From Sandarakinorhabdus limnophila DSM 17366 (GTDB lineage Bacteria; Pseudomonadota; Alphaproteobacteria; Sphingomonadales; Sphingomonadaceae), in assembly GCF_000420765.1 (NCBI RefSeq), contig NZ_ATVO01000003.1, forward strand, positions 496,001 through 560,000: DNA of 64,000 bases, in the 5' to 3' direction. The translations under genes and the position numbers were made by a program. Below, in pieces: positions 32,256 to 42,255 of this stretch (positions are counted from its first letter, which is position 1; every line of letters begins with the position of its first letter). Under the pieces are notes generated by a model, which saw only the letters and a program-made list of their open reading frames with translations, had not been told where the DNA came from and did not search any database.

Positions 32256-33451
32256 GAATGCACTCTCTCCGCGATTGCCGTCCCGGCGGCGTGTCCGCTG
32301 GCCCAGGCCCACTGGAAGTTATAGCCCCCCAGCCAGCCGGTAACGTCTACGGCCTCGCCGATGGCGAACAGCCCTTCAATGTGATTGGCCGCCATGCTGC
32401 GGGAAGAAAGCCCGGCGGTGTCGATGCCGCCCGCGGTCACTTCGGCCTTGGCAAAGCCTTCGGTGCCATCAGGGCGGAAGGCCCAACCCTTGAGGCGCTG
32501 CATGGCGGCGGTGAGCGCCGCATCCTTCTGGCTGGCCATGTCGCCAGAAATCCCAAGCCCTTGGGCCAGCGTGTCCGCCAGTGCGGTCGCAAGGCGTTCG
32601 GGCAAGGCACTGCCCAACACCGATTTCAACCCAGCCTTGGGCCGCAGGCGCTTGGCGCTGATCAGCCAGTCCGCCGGCGCATCGGGCAGGAAATCGACCG
32701 CGATCGCCTCGCCGTGCCGCCAGTAGCTGGACACCTGCAGCATTGCCGGGCCGGAAAGCCCCTTGTGGGTGAACAGCGCGGCTTCGCGGAAGGCAGACTT
32801 GCCCGCTTTCGCCACCACTTCGGCCGCCACGCCGGCCAGTTCACGGAACAGATTCTCTGTCTGCGGCAGGGTGAACGGCACCAGCGCCGGGCGCGGCGGA
32901 ATGATCTTCAGCCCGAACTGCTTGCCCAATTGGTAGGCAAAACCCGTTGCGCCAAGCTTGGGAATCGCCGGCCCGCCGGTGGCGATCACCAGGTTCGGCG
33001 CGCTGTAAATGCCGGCACTGGTGGTGACGGTGAAGCGGCCATCAGCATGGCTCACATCGCTGATCGCGGCCCCAAAGGCGAAATCCACACGGCCAGCGGC
33101 GCATTCGTCCATCAGCATGGCAACAATCTGTTTCGCCGAACCATCGCAGAACAATTGCCCCAGCGTCTTTTCGTGGAAGGCGATATTGTAGCGGCGCACC
33201 AGATCAACGAAATCGGCTGGCGTGTAGCGCGACAGAGCGGAACGGGCGAAGTGCTTGTTCTCGCTCAGATACCGATCCGGCACTGCGCCAATATTGGTGA
33301 AATTGCAGCGACCGCCGCCGGAAATCAGGATCTTCTTGCCCGGTTCCTGGTTGTGATCGATCACCAGCACCCGCGCGCCCATCTGCCCGGCGGTTAGCGC
33401 ACAGAACAGGCCGGCACCGCCGGCGCCCAGGATGATTGCGTCATGCTGCAT
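32252..33451 (-). CDS. BaiN/HI0933-family NAD(P)/FAD-dependent oxidoreductase
   Basis: A 399-residue flavoprotein with the N-terminal Rossmann motif IILGAGGAGLFCALTAGQMG and the family signature GKKILISGGGRCNFTN, followed by NLVIATGGPAIPKLGATGFA and the C-terminal FAD loop GLFAIGEAVDVTGWLGGYNF. HI0933-like proteins are widespread flavoproteins of largely unknown function; BaiN of gut clostridia reduces bile acid intermediates, but sequence similarity does not prove that activity here. Start at the ATG at 33451; a GTG just before it also fits. It is translationally coupled to the nitroreductase, so the two flavoenzymes may work together. Confidence 0.9.
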   Translation of the reverse strand: MQHDAIILGAGGAGLFCALTAGQMGARVLVIDHNQEPGKKILISGGGRCNFTNIGAVPDRYLSENKHFARSALSRYTPADFVDLVRRYNIAFHEKTLGQLFCDGSAKQIVAMLMDECAAGRVDFAFGAAISDVSHADGRFTVTTSAGIYSAPNLVIATGGPAIPKLGATGFAYQLGKQFGLKIIPPRPALVPFTLPQTENLFRELAGVAAEVVAKAGKSAFREAALFTHKGLSGPAMLQVSSYWRHGEAIAVDFLPDAPADWLISAKRLRPKAGLKSVLGSALPERLATALADTLAQGLGISGDMASQKDAALTAAMQRLKGWAFRPDGTEGFAKAEVTAGGIDTAGLSSRSMAANHIEGLFAIGEAVDVTGWLGGYNFQWAWASGHAAGTAIAERVHS

Positions 33452-33503
33452 CACCTGCGCCTAGCGTGTGGCGCTGCCCAAGGGAAGGCGCTAGCCTTGC
33501 TGC

Positions 33504-34694
33504 ATGATCGACTGGACACACCCCGCAAAAGCTGCCCTGCCCGGCATGACCGCGCTGCGCCGCGCCATTCATGCCGAACCGGAATTGGGCCTGCACAACC
33601 CGCGCACGGCCGAAAAGATCATGGCCGCGCTCGCCGGCCTGCCGCTGGAATTCCGCACTGGCCCATCCACCACCGGCATCATCGCCACGCTAAAGGGCCC
33701 CGCCAACGGCCGCACCGTGCTGCTGCGCGGTGATACCGATGCGCTGCCGATGCCAGAGGAAACGGGCCTGGATTTCGCCAGCACCATTCCTGGCGCCATG
33801 CACGCCTGTGGGCACGATTCCCATGTCGCCATGCTGGCCGGTGCTGCGCGCCTGCTGTGCGAACGGCGCGAGAGCCTTGCCGGCAGCGTGATGTTCATGT
33901 TCCAGCCCGGCGAGGAAGGCCATCACGGCGCCCGCTACATGCTGGATGATGGCCTGATCGATCCGCTCCCTGATGCGGCGTTCGCGCTGCACATCATGCC
34001 CAATGCGCCGTGGGGCGTTGTGGGTGGCCGCACTGGCGCGCTTCTGGCCAGCAACGACAAGCTCCGCATCGTCATCACCGGCCGCGGCGGCCATGCCTCC
34101 ATGCCGCACGACGCGCTCGATCCCGTCCCCATCGCCTGCGAGATCGCGCTGGCGCTGCAGACGTTCGTGACCCGCCAGATCAGCGTGTTCGATCCCGCCG
34201 TCATCACCATCGGCCAGATCAGCGCCGGCACCACCGACAATGTGATCCCCGACACCGCGCTGCTGTTCGGTACCATGCGCACGCTCTCGGCGGCCACGCG
34301 CCTGAAACTCCACGATGGCCTGCCGCGCCTCGCACAGGGCATCGCCGCGGCCCACGGCGCCAGTGCCACGGTGGAAATCATCCCCGGCTTTCCGGTCACC
34401 AACTGCGACGGCCGCGCGGTGGCGCTGGGCGAAGCGGTGACGAAACGCCTCTATGGCGACGACGCCTGGGCTACGCTGGCCAATCCCATCATGGGCGCCG
34501 AAGATTTCGCCTATGTGCTGGAAAAAGTGCCGGGCGCGATGTTCTTCCTTGGCGTTGCCGAACAGGGTGCGGATTGGCGCGCCTGCTGCGGGCTGCACTC
34601 CACCCACATGCACCTTGATGAAAGCGCCATGGCCCGCGGCGCTGCCCTGCATGCGGCGATTGCCGAGCAGTATCTGGCGCACGGGTTCGACTGA
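33504..34694 (+). CDS. M20-family amidohydrolase (hippurate hydrolase-like)
   Basis: A 396-residue metallopeptidase-fold amidohydrolase. Metal ligands appear in RGDTDALPMPEETGLDFAST, HACGHDSHVAMLAGAARLL and MFQPGEEGHHGARYML, and the dimerisation domain begins at GRGGHASMPHDALDPVPIA. The DxHAxGHD-type cluster places it with hippuricase, N-acyl-amino acid amidohydrolase and IAA-amino acid hydrolase. It probably removes an acyl group from an amino acid; the substrate is not determined. Divergent from the BaiN gene. Confidence 0.93.
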   Translation: MIDWTHPAKAALPGMTALRRAIHAEPELGLHNPRTAEKIMAALAGLPLEFRTGPSTTGIIATLKGPANGRTVLLRGDTDALPMPEETGLDFASTIPGAMHACGHDSHVAMLAGAARLLCERRESLAGSVMFMFQPGEEGHHGARYMLDDGLIDPLPDAAFALHIMPNAPWGVVGGRTGALLASNDKLRIVITGRGGHASMPHDALDPVPIACEIALALQTFVTRQISVFDPAVITIGQISAGTTDNVIPDTALLFGTMRTLSAATRLKLHDGLPRLAQGIAAAHGASATVEIIPGFPVTNCDGRAVALGEAVTKRLYGDDAWATLANPIMGAEDFAYVLEKVPGAMFFLGVAEQGADWRACCGLHSTHMHLDESAMARGAALHAAIAEQYLAHGFD

Positions 34695-34702
34695 TTTCTC
34701 CG

Positions 34703-34730
34703 TTGCAAAGCGCCGCCGCCGCGCTATATC
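34703..34730 (+). promoter_or_regulatory. Promoter of tRNA-Ala
   Basis: TTGCAA (34703-34708), 16 bases, then TATATC (34725-34730), 36 bases before the tRNA 5' end. Confidence 0.5.
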
Positions 34731-34766
34731 GGCGGCCCTCCCGAACGCGGGATCAGGATTTGGTGC

Positions 34767-34842
34767 GGGGCAGTAGCTCAGATGGGAGAGCGCAGCAATC
34801 GCACTGCTGAGGTCAGGGGTTCGATCCCCCTCTGCTCCACCA
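34767..34842 (+). tRNA. tRNA-Ala (CGC)
   Basis: Acceptor halves GGGGCAG and CTGCTCC pair with one G-U. The anticodon stem CAGCA/TGCTG encloses the loop ATCGCAC, anticodon CGC for alanine. The T-arm AGGGGTTCGATCCCCCT is normal, and the CCA is encoded at 34840-34842. Confidence 0.97.
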
Positions 34843-34998
34843 TTTCCTTCCCGCGCTGATCGATCCCGCAGCCCGGTTCAGCCCCCCGCGTAGATACCCC
34901 CATGCCGATGGCCGGGCTGTGCACCCGTAAAAGCCACAACGCGCAGTTCCGGCACAAAGCCCTATCCTGTCTCTCATCCACTATTCGCGAGGCAACAC

Positions 34999-35163
34999 AT
35001 GCTTGTTCAGACCATCATCGTTCTCATCGTCGTTGGCGTCCTGCTCTGGCTGGTCAACAACAAGATCCCGATGGACGGCACCATCAAGTCGATCATCAAC
35101 ATCGTCGTGATCATCGCCGTCATCGTCTGGCTGCTGCGCATCTTCGGCATCGTGAGCTTCTGA
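34999..35163 (+). CDS. Thivi_2564-family small membrane protein
   Basis: A 54-residue protein, MLVQTIIVLIVVGVLLWLVN, then NKIPMDGTIKSIIN and a second span ending LLRIFGIVSF. The motif WLVNxxIPMDGxIKxIxN between two hydrophobic helices is that of the small Thivi_2564 membrane family, of unknown function. A GAGG lies seven bases before the ATG. It is just downstream of tRNA-Ala with 156 bases between, in which nothing else is seen. Confidence 0.85.
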   Translation: MLVQTIIVLIVVGVLLWLVNNKIPMDGTIKSIINIVVIIAVIVWLLRIFGIVSF

Positions 35164-35229
35164 TCCGCCCCAACGCCCGCGACGTGCTGCCGCTTGGCGG
35201 GTTGATGCCCGCGCGCTAAACCCGCCGGT

Positions 35230-35976
35230 GTGAACACCGCTGCAACCCTCGTTCTTGCCGTCCTCTCGATGGCCGCCATCATCGCCGTCCGTTACCTTGC
35301 GGTTTCGGGCGGCTTTGCGTGGCTCACACAGCGACGTGGCGTGCAGGCCGGGCCAGCCGATCCGGCCAAGCGCCAGCGCCAGATCAGCGCCGAAATCCGC
35401 TGGTCGCTGATCTCCGCCGTCATCTATGCCATCCCCGCCGGCCTCGCCATCGAAGCCTGGCGCGGCTGGGGCCTCACGCAGATCATGGTGAGCGTGGATG
35501 GCCCCTTGCAGGCCGCCTGGGTACCCGTCTCAATCCTCGTCTATCTTTTCCTGCACGACGGCTGGTTCTACTGGACGCACCGCTGGATGCACCTGCCCCG
35601 CCTGTTCAAGGCCGCCCACGCCGTTCACCACGCCAGCCGGCCGCCCACCGCCTGGGCCGCGATGAGCTTCCACCCGTGGGAAGCCATCTCCGGCGCCATC
35701 CTCATCCCGGCGCTGATGTTCATCATCCCCATCCACATCGGCGCGCTGGGCATGGTGATGCTGATCGCCACCATCATGGGCGTCACCAACCACATGGGCT
35801 GGGAAATGTTCCCCCAATCCTGGATCAACGGCTGGTTCGGCCGCCATTTCATAAGCGCCTCCCACCACGAAGCCCACCACCGCCACTACAACTGCAATTA
35901 CGGCCTCTATTTCCGCTTCTGGGACAAGCTGTGCGGCACCGATCGCGGCCTTGCCAACTGGAGCCAGCAGGCCTAA
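35230..35976 (+). CDS. Second sterol desaturase/fatty acid hydroxylase family protein
   Basis: A 248-residue membrane protein from a GTG at 35230, with histidine boxes FYWTHRWMH, AHAVHHASRPPTAWAAMSFH and the last box SASHHEAHHRHYNCNYGLYF. Four to five hydrophobic helices surround them. The di-iron ligands are complete, so it should be an active lipid hydroxylase/desaturase of unknown substrate. It is only distantly similar to the member at 29.4 kb (different box spacing), so the two are not a recent duplication. It ends just before the thiC riboswitch. Confidence 0.9.
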   Translation: MNTAATLVLAVLSMAAIIAVRYLAVSGGFAWLTQRRGVQAGPADPAKRQRQISAEIRWSLISAVIYAIPAGLAIEAWRGWGLTQIMVSVDGPLQAAWVPVSILVYLFLHDGWFYWTHRWMHLPRLFKAAHAVHHASRPPTAWAAMSFHPWEAISGAILIPALMFIIPIHIGALGMVMLIATIMGVTNHMGWEMFPQSWINGWFGRHFISASHHEAHHRHYNCNYGLYFRFWDKLCGTDRGLANWSQQA

Positions 35977-35985
35977 TCCAGACCC

Positions 35986-36078
35986 ATTCCCCGGGGGGCC
36001 AGCGCGACTGGCTGAGAGGTGGGCTGATGGCCCCGACCCGCTGAACCTGATCCGGTTGACCCCGGCGGAGGGAGGGAG
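35986..36078 (+). promoter_or_regulatory. TPP riboswitch upstream of thiC
   Basis: The conserved thi-box blocks are seen in order: GGGGGGCC (35993-36000), the CTGAGA pyrimidine-sensor loop (36012-36017), ACCCGCTGAACCTGATCCGG (36036-36055) and the 3' GCGGAGGGAGGG segment (36065-36076). This element binds thiamine diphosphate and lowers expression of thiC, here probably by masking the ribosome-binding site or by early termination; 66 bases separate it from the start codon. The usual AATACC of the pyrophosphate helix reads GACCCC here, a mild departure. Confidence 0.93.
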
Positions 36079-36083
36079 CGTGA

Positions 36084-37988
<1,905 letters not shown>

Positions 37989-38021
37989 AAGGAGACCTCC
38001 GGCCAGCAGGAGTGCCCCCTG

Positions 38022-38065
38022 CCCTGCAGTGAATGCTGGCCTGCGCCAGCATGACAGGGTTTTTT
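38022..38065 (+). terminator. Rho-independent terminator of thiC
   Basis: A hairpin with ATGCTGGC/GCCAGCAT arms (38033-38040 and 38045-38052) and outer CCCTG/CAGGG pairing is followed by six T (38060-38065). Confidence 0.85.
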
Positions 38066-38079
38066 AGAGGCCAAGGGCT

Positions 38080-38119
38080 GCCCGAAAACAAACGGGTGCA
38101 GTGGTCACCCCTGCCTGCC
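38080..38119 (+). repeat. Dispersed palindromic repeat, copy A
   Basis: Contains the core AAAACAAACGGGTGCAG shared with copies at 38815, 50452 and, inverted, 50181. The hairpin part here is imperfect (GCAGTGGTCACCCCTGC). It lies in the 160-base gap between the thiC terminator and a small gene. Confidence 0.7.
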
Positions 38120-38225
38120 GCGAAGAACGAAGTTGACGCCCGCGCTGGCGGCGGTGATGCAGCGATAGCGGCCGTGCGTTCGGCATTTTCAGCGCAGTGG
38201 TGATTTGGGCAGGGGAGTGTGCGCG

Positions 38226-38405
38226 GTGGGCGAGAAGTTCGAGCGGCACAAGCAGGCGTGGACGAGCGATGAAGTGCAGAAACTGCACACGCTGGCGAAG
38301 AAGGGCATGCCGCTGCGGGCCATCGCCAAGGCGCTGACCCGCAGTGAGGAATCGGTGAAGGCGCGGGCGAAGGAAGACAAATTGGGCATTGTCAGCCTGC
38401 GGTAA
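38226..38405 (+). CDS. Small helix-turn-helix (Myb/SANT-like) protein
   Basis: A 59-residue basic protein starting at the GTG at 38226 (MGEKFERHKQAWTSDEVQKL), with AGGGGAG eight bases upstream. The body KLHTLAKKGMPLRAIAKALT followed by RSEESVKARAKEDKLG has the three-helix pattern of Myb/SANT-like or resolvase-type HTH, where AIAKALxRSEESVKARA would be the recognition part. It is probably a nucleic-acid binding protein. Upstream TTG (38205) and GTG (38217) are less well placed. Function unknown. Confidence 0.75.
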   Translation: MGEKFERHKQAWTSDEVQKLHTLAKKGMPLRAIAKALTRSEESVKARAKEDKLGIVSLR

Positions 38406-38508
38406 CCGCACGGCAGCAAGGCGGCGCGCTTTCAGTCTGGTGCGCCGCCGATCAGTTTCATCACCGCGCCGAAACCACCGACAGACCAATCAGCAGTGAA
38501 GGGGAAAT

Positions 38509-38604
38509 TCACTTGGTCGAAGGGTTGGCCTGGATCACCTTCTTGGGGGCTTCCTTCTTGGGCTTGCGGACTTCCTTGTTGGATTTTGCCTGACCCTTGG
38601 CCAT
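38509..38604 (-). CDS. Short lysine-rich conserved protein
   Basis: A 31-residue protein from the ATG at 38604 with AGGAGA seven bases upstream: MAKGQAKSNKEVRKPKKEAP then KKVIQANPSTK. The MAKGQxxSNKExRKPKK pattern matches a family of tiny basic alphaproteobacterial proteins of unknown role. It is strongly charged and unlikely to fold alone; nucleic-acid or ribosome binding would fit but is a guess. Confidence 0.7.
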   Translation of the reverse strand: MAKGQAKSNKEVRKPKKEAPKKVIQANPSTK

Positions 38605-38814
38605 CGTCTGTCTCCTGAACGGACCCATGCCGTCGGCTGACTATGCGACCTTCCCGGCCCGGCGTCACCGGTCAATTGTTGATATGGGCGTGGTGAAACC
38701 GGCGAAATGCGTCAAAACTGTCAAATAAAATGCACAAAGTGAAATGGCCCGCACGTGTGGCGAGGTCTTGTTGGCTCTTTCAAAACAGGATGGCAGGCGC
38801 ACACTGCAGGGGCA

Positions 38815-38846
38815 GCCCAAAAACAAACGGGTGCAGGGGCGAGTCC
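38815..38846 (+). repeat. Dispersed palindromic repeat, copy B (half-site at a gene break)
   Basis: Contains GCCCAAAAACAAACGGGTGC followed by AGGGGCGAGTCC and then stops: the expected second arm (CTGCCCGCC) is missing. The next base starts the Anbu protease remnant, so the repeat marks the break exactly. Confidence 0.75.
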
Positions 38847-39179
38847 GACACGCCATTCCTGCAGATTGGCGAGACCAAATATGGCAAGCCGGTGCTCGAT
38901 CGCATGCTCACCTATGAAACACCGATGGCGGAAGCCCTGAAGATCGCGCTGATCAGCTTCTCTGCCACCATGCGATCAAACCTGGCCGTGGGCCTGCCCG
39001 TCGATATCGCCACCATCCGCAGCGGCGTTTCCGATCTGGAGCTGATCCACCCGATCGAGGTGGATGATGAATATTACAGCGAACTCAAAAACCGCTGGAG
39101 CAACGCCCTGCGCGCTGCTGCCGCCGCCATTCCGCTGCCGCAATATGCCAGCCAGCCGGAACAGGAATTGCGCAGTTAG
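38847..39179 (+). pseudogene. C-terminal remnant of an Anbu/COG3484 proteasome-type protease
   Basis: 110 codons remain: DTPFLQIGETKYGKPVLDRM and LTYETPMAEALKIALISFSA and TMRSNLAVGLPVDIATIRSG lead to a normal stop. This is the C-terminal half of the bacterial proteasome-like (Anbu) Ntn-hydrolase, about 245 residues in the family. The N-terminal threonine nucleophile and first half are gone; the frame continues upstream into repeat B and beyond without a sensible start. The gene is therefore inactive. Its stop overlaps the stop of the MFS gene by two bases, tail to tail. Confidence 0.82.
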
Positions 39180-40396
39180 GCAGGCGCCAGTTGTGCGTTC
39201 GGCTTCGCCCGCGTCACCCACAACATCAGCGCCAGCACCAGCCCCAAGACACTCACCCCGGTCATCGCCAGATAGCCCAGCGCGGCATCGCCATCGGCCA
39301 CCAGCGCATCATAAAGATAACCGGAAACGAAGGTGGTAAAGGCCTGCGCTGGGGCCGAGGCCAGCGCCATGTAGATCATCTGCGCCGTGGCTGTCTGTTC
39401 ATCGCCCATCATCTGGTTGACCAGCCGCATCGCGCCCAGGAACACCGCCGCAAAGGTGCCGGCGTGCAGCACCTGCAGCGGCCACAGCGCCCATTCCGGC
39501 GGCAGGAAGGCCATCGCCGTCCAGCGGATGATGCAGGCGACAGCGCCCACCAGGATCAGGGTTTCCGAAGCAAATTTGCTCGACCAGCCGCCAAGGAACA
39601 TCAGGAACAGCACTTCCACCGCCACCCCTACCGACCAGAGATTGCCCGCCACCGTCTGCGAAATCGCCTGATCCTTGGTCCAGATCAGCACGCCGAAACC
39701 ATAGAAATAGCCGTGGGTGGCCTGCAAGATGCCAGCCGCAAAGATCAGCAGCGCAAAGCGGCGGTTCTTCAGCAGGCCAACGCCCTCCTTCAGGCGGCCA
39801 ATGAAATCGCCTTCCTCATTGCCCCGCACGGGCTCCTTCGGCATCACGAATGCCGCACCGATCAGCGCAATCGACACGCCCAACAGCCAGGCCCAGATCG
39901 CCCATGGCCCGAAATCCGTCACCAGCGCGCCCACGCTGGACGAACCGACAATGAACGCTGCCGACGCCAGGCCACGCGCGAAGCCGTAGGGCGGCAGGCC
40001 CGATTTCGTCAGCCGGATCAAGGCCGCCTCCACGGCCGGCAGCAGGCCCCAGAAGCCGACATCCATCAGCAGGATGATGGCAAACACCGGCCAGAAGCCT
40101 TCAACGAACCAGAGCGCACCAAAACCAGCGCTAAGCAGGAAGGCGAACAGAAACAGCGGCGCGCGCTTGTCGCTTTGGCCTGCGGCCCAGGCGGCAGTGA
40201 GCGGCCCGACCACAATGCGCGACAAGCCACCAACCGTGAGCACCAGGCTGATCTGCACGCCGGTGAAGCCCTGCGCCGCATCCAGCCATGTCGGCAGATG
40301 CGGGATCAACGCGCCAAAGCCGGCAAAAAACAGGCACGACAGGATGGTGGCGCGTACGCCGTTGGAACTCAGCTGTGCGGGGGGTGATTCGGTCAT
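39176..40396 (-). CDS. MFS transporter, phenylpropionate-permease (PPP/HcaT-like) type
   Basis: A 406-residue membrane protein with about twelve hydrophobic helices. The N-terminal half contains FFAGFGALIPHLPTWLDAAQ and GGLSRIVVGPLTAAWAAGQS, and the loop after helix 2 carries the MFS-type basic pattern (QSDKRAPLF). Similarity is best with the MFS_1_like family that includes E. coli HcaT, a possible 3-phenylpropionate/H+ symporter; many sphingomonad members have unknown substrates. It starts ATG at 40396, divergent from the SDR gene. Confidence 0.88.
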   Translation of the reverse strand: MTESPPAQLSSNGVRATILSCLFFAGFGALIPHLPTWLDAAQGFTGVQISLVLTVGGLSRIVVGPLTAAWAAGQSDKRAPLFLFAFLLSAGFGALWFVEGFWPVFAIILLMDVGFWGLLPAVEAALIRLTKSGLPPYGFARGLASAAFIVGSSSVGALVTDFGPWAIWAWLLGVSIALIGAAFVMPKEPVRGNEEGDFIGRLKEGVGLLKNRRFALLIFAAGILQATHGYFYGFGVLIWTKDQAISQTVAGNLWSVGVAVEVLFLMFLGGWSSKFASETLILVGAVACIIRWTAMAFLPPEWALWPLQVLHAGTFAAVFLGAMRLVNQMMGDEQTATAQMIYMALASAPAQAFTTFVSGYLYDALVADGDAALGYLAMTGVSVLGLVLALMLWVTRAKPNAQLAPA

Positions 40397-40500
40397 GGCG
40401 TTTGATGGCAGGCTGTCATCACCCTGTCACTCTTGGCGCGTGGACAGATGGTGCAGCAGCGGCCTAGATTGCGTCAAACAACCACTGGGGAGACTTCGCC

Positions 40501-41277
40501 ATGGCCCTTCCGGCGCTTTTTGATCTGACCGGGCAGACCGCCCTCATCACCGGTTCCAGCCGCGGGATCGGCAAGGCCATTGCCCACCGCATGGCCGAAC
40601 ATGGCGCCAACGTGGTGATCTCCAGCCGCAAGGCCGATGCCTGCGAAGCCGCACGGGACGAGATCAACGCCGCCGTGGGCCGCGAAGCCGCCATCAGCGT
40701 GCCGGCCAACATTGCATCCAAGGAAAGTCTGCAAGCGCTGGTTGATGCCACCGTCGCCAAATGGGGCCAGATCGATCACCTGGTCTGCAACGCCGCCAGC
40801 AACCCCTATTATGGCCCGCAGGGCGGCATTTCTGATGAAGCCTTCACCAAGATCCTGCAAAACAACATCGTTTCGAACCACTGGCTGATCAGCATGGTCG
40901 CCCCGGCGATGCGTGCCCGCAAGGATGGCACCATCACCATCGTCAGCAGCATCGGCGGACTGCGCGGCAGCACCATCATCGGTGCCTATTGCATCTCGAA
41001 GGCGGCCGACATGCAATTGGCCCGCAACCTCGCCTGTGAATATGGGCCCGACAATGTGCGCGTGAATTGCATCGCGCCCGGCCTAATCAAGACCGATTTT
41101 GCCAAGGCGTTGTGGGATGATGCCGAAACCCTGAAGCGCTCCACCGCCACCGCGCCGTTGAAGCGCATCGGTGTGCCCGATGAGATCGCCGGCATGGCCG
41201 TGTTCCTCGCCGGCAAGGCCGGGGCCTTCACGACGGGGCAGAATTTCGTGATTGATGGCGGGGTGACGGCGGCCTGA
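40501..41277 (+). CDS. Short-chain dehydrogenase/reductase
   Basis: A 258-residue classical SDR. The cofactor motif is TGSSRGIGKA (TGxxxGIG), followed by the structural NAAS motif, catalytic Ser in IVSSIGG, the YCISK active-site Tyr/Lys pair (YxxxK), and the C-terminal NFVIDGGVTAA. Arg after the first glycine motif (ISSRKADA) suggests NADP(H). Similar proteins are called DHRS4-like. The ATG has GGGGAGA upstream. The substrate is unknown. Confidence 0.93.
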   Translation: MALPALFDLTGQTALITGSSRGIGKAIAHRMAEHGANVVISSRKADACEAARDEINAAVGREAAISVPANIASKESLQALVDATVAKWGQIDHLVCNAASNPYYGPQGGISDEAFTKILQNNIVSNHWLISMVAPAMRARKDGTITIVSSIGGLRGSTIIGAYCISKAADMQLARNLACEYGPDNVRVNCIAPGLIKTDFAKALWDDAETLKRSTATAPLKRIGVPDEIAGMAVFLAGKAGAFTTGQNFVIDGGVTAA

Positions 41278-41286
41278 ACGCGGCGC

Positions 41287-42255
41287 CTAGCGCCTGTCGT
41301 AATAGATCTGCCCCATCAGCCCGAACAGCCAAATGGCATCGGGCGGAGTCGGGTCGTTGTTATATTCGCGATACAAGGTGTCGACGTTGACCGCGATGCG
41401 CTCAGCGTCCTTCCACGTCGCATAACGCCCCAGCCCGATGTCGCGCGCGGCGTCCTCCGCCGACAGGCCGGCGGCGTGGCGGGCGCGGGCTTCGTGATCG
41501 ATATAAGCCAGATAATCGGCCACCTCGCGCACCCCGGCCTTGTCGGTGAGGGGGCCGTGGCCCGGCACGATCACGTCCACATCCATGGCGATGATGCGCT
41601 CGCAGGCGGCGATCCAGTTCGATACCGGCCCGGCCCACATGATTGGCGTGCCTTCGATGAACAAGATGTCGCCGGTGAACACCGCCTTGGCTTGCGGCAC
41701 ATGCACCAGCACATCGCCGGCAGTGTGCGCCGGGCCAACCTCGATCAGGTCAACCGCGCGGCCGCCCACGTCCAATTGGGTCTGGCTACAGAAGGTGCGT
41801 GTCGGCGCGCGCTCCTGCACGCCGGCAAAATCGAACGGCGCAAACACCTCGGCGAAATAGCGACCGGCCACTCCCATCTGCCCGGCCGCGCCTGCCGCCT
41901 TCAACTGCGCCAGCAATGCCGGTGAAAACGCCTCCATCTCCCGTGCCGACGCTTCCGACGCGATGATGTCCGCTTTCTCCAGCAGATGATTGCCGTGGGT
42001 GTGATCGCCATTGGCATGGGTGTTGACCACCTGGCCGATGCTCGCTGCGCCAAAGCCCGTCGCGCGCTCCATGCCGGCCAGCATCTCGGCGGTCAGCTGC
42101 GTGTCGAACAATGTGTCCACGAGCGCCGCTGCGCCGTCACCGGGCCGCCCTTCCACGATCAGCCCGGCGTTGGACCAGCCCCAGCCGCCATCGGGCTGCA
42201 GCCAGGCGAACAGGCCGTCGCCGATTTCGTGCAGGCCCCGGGTGAAGGCCGTCAT
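41287..42255 (-). CDS. Metallo-beta-lactamase-fold hydrolase
   Basis: A 322-residue protein with the MBL motif NTHANGDHTHGNHLLEKADI: the first His is kept, the third position is Asn (HxNxDH), and the next metal ligands are in GPAHTAGDVLVHVPQAKAVF and VIVPGHGPLTDKAG. The HANGDH variation is common in a subgroup of alphaproteobacterial MBL proteins linked to quinone-dependent or thioesterase-like reactions; the substrate is unknown. It ends ten bases from the SDR stop and overlaps the SIMPL gene by four bases. Confidence 0.9.
   Translation of the reverse strand: MTAFTRGLHEIGDGLFAWLQPDGGWGWSNAGLIVEGRPGDGAAALVDTLFDTQLTAEMLAGMERATGFGAASIGQVVNTHANGDHTHGNHLLEKADIIASEASAREMEAFSPALLAQLKAAGAAGQMGVAGRYFAEVFAPFDFAGVQERAPTRTFCSQTQLDVGGRAVDLIEVGPAHTAGDVLVHVPQAKAVFTGDILFIEGTPIMWAGPVSNWIAACERIIAMDVDVIVPGHGPLTDKAGVREVADYLAYIDHEARARHAAGLSAEDAARDIGLGRYATWKDAERIAVNVDTLYREYNNDPTPPDAIWLFGLMGQIYYDRR

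Noticed and set aside
33935-34682. Minus-strand frames opposite the M20 amidohydrolase
   Set aside because: They are antisense shadows; all catalytic motifs are on the plus strand.
38696-38730. Possible second Pho box (GCGTCAAAACTGTCAAATAA) before the Anbu remnant
   Set aside because: The GTCA half-sites are 9 bases apart, not 11, and no intact gene follows.
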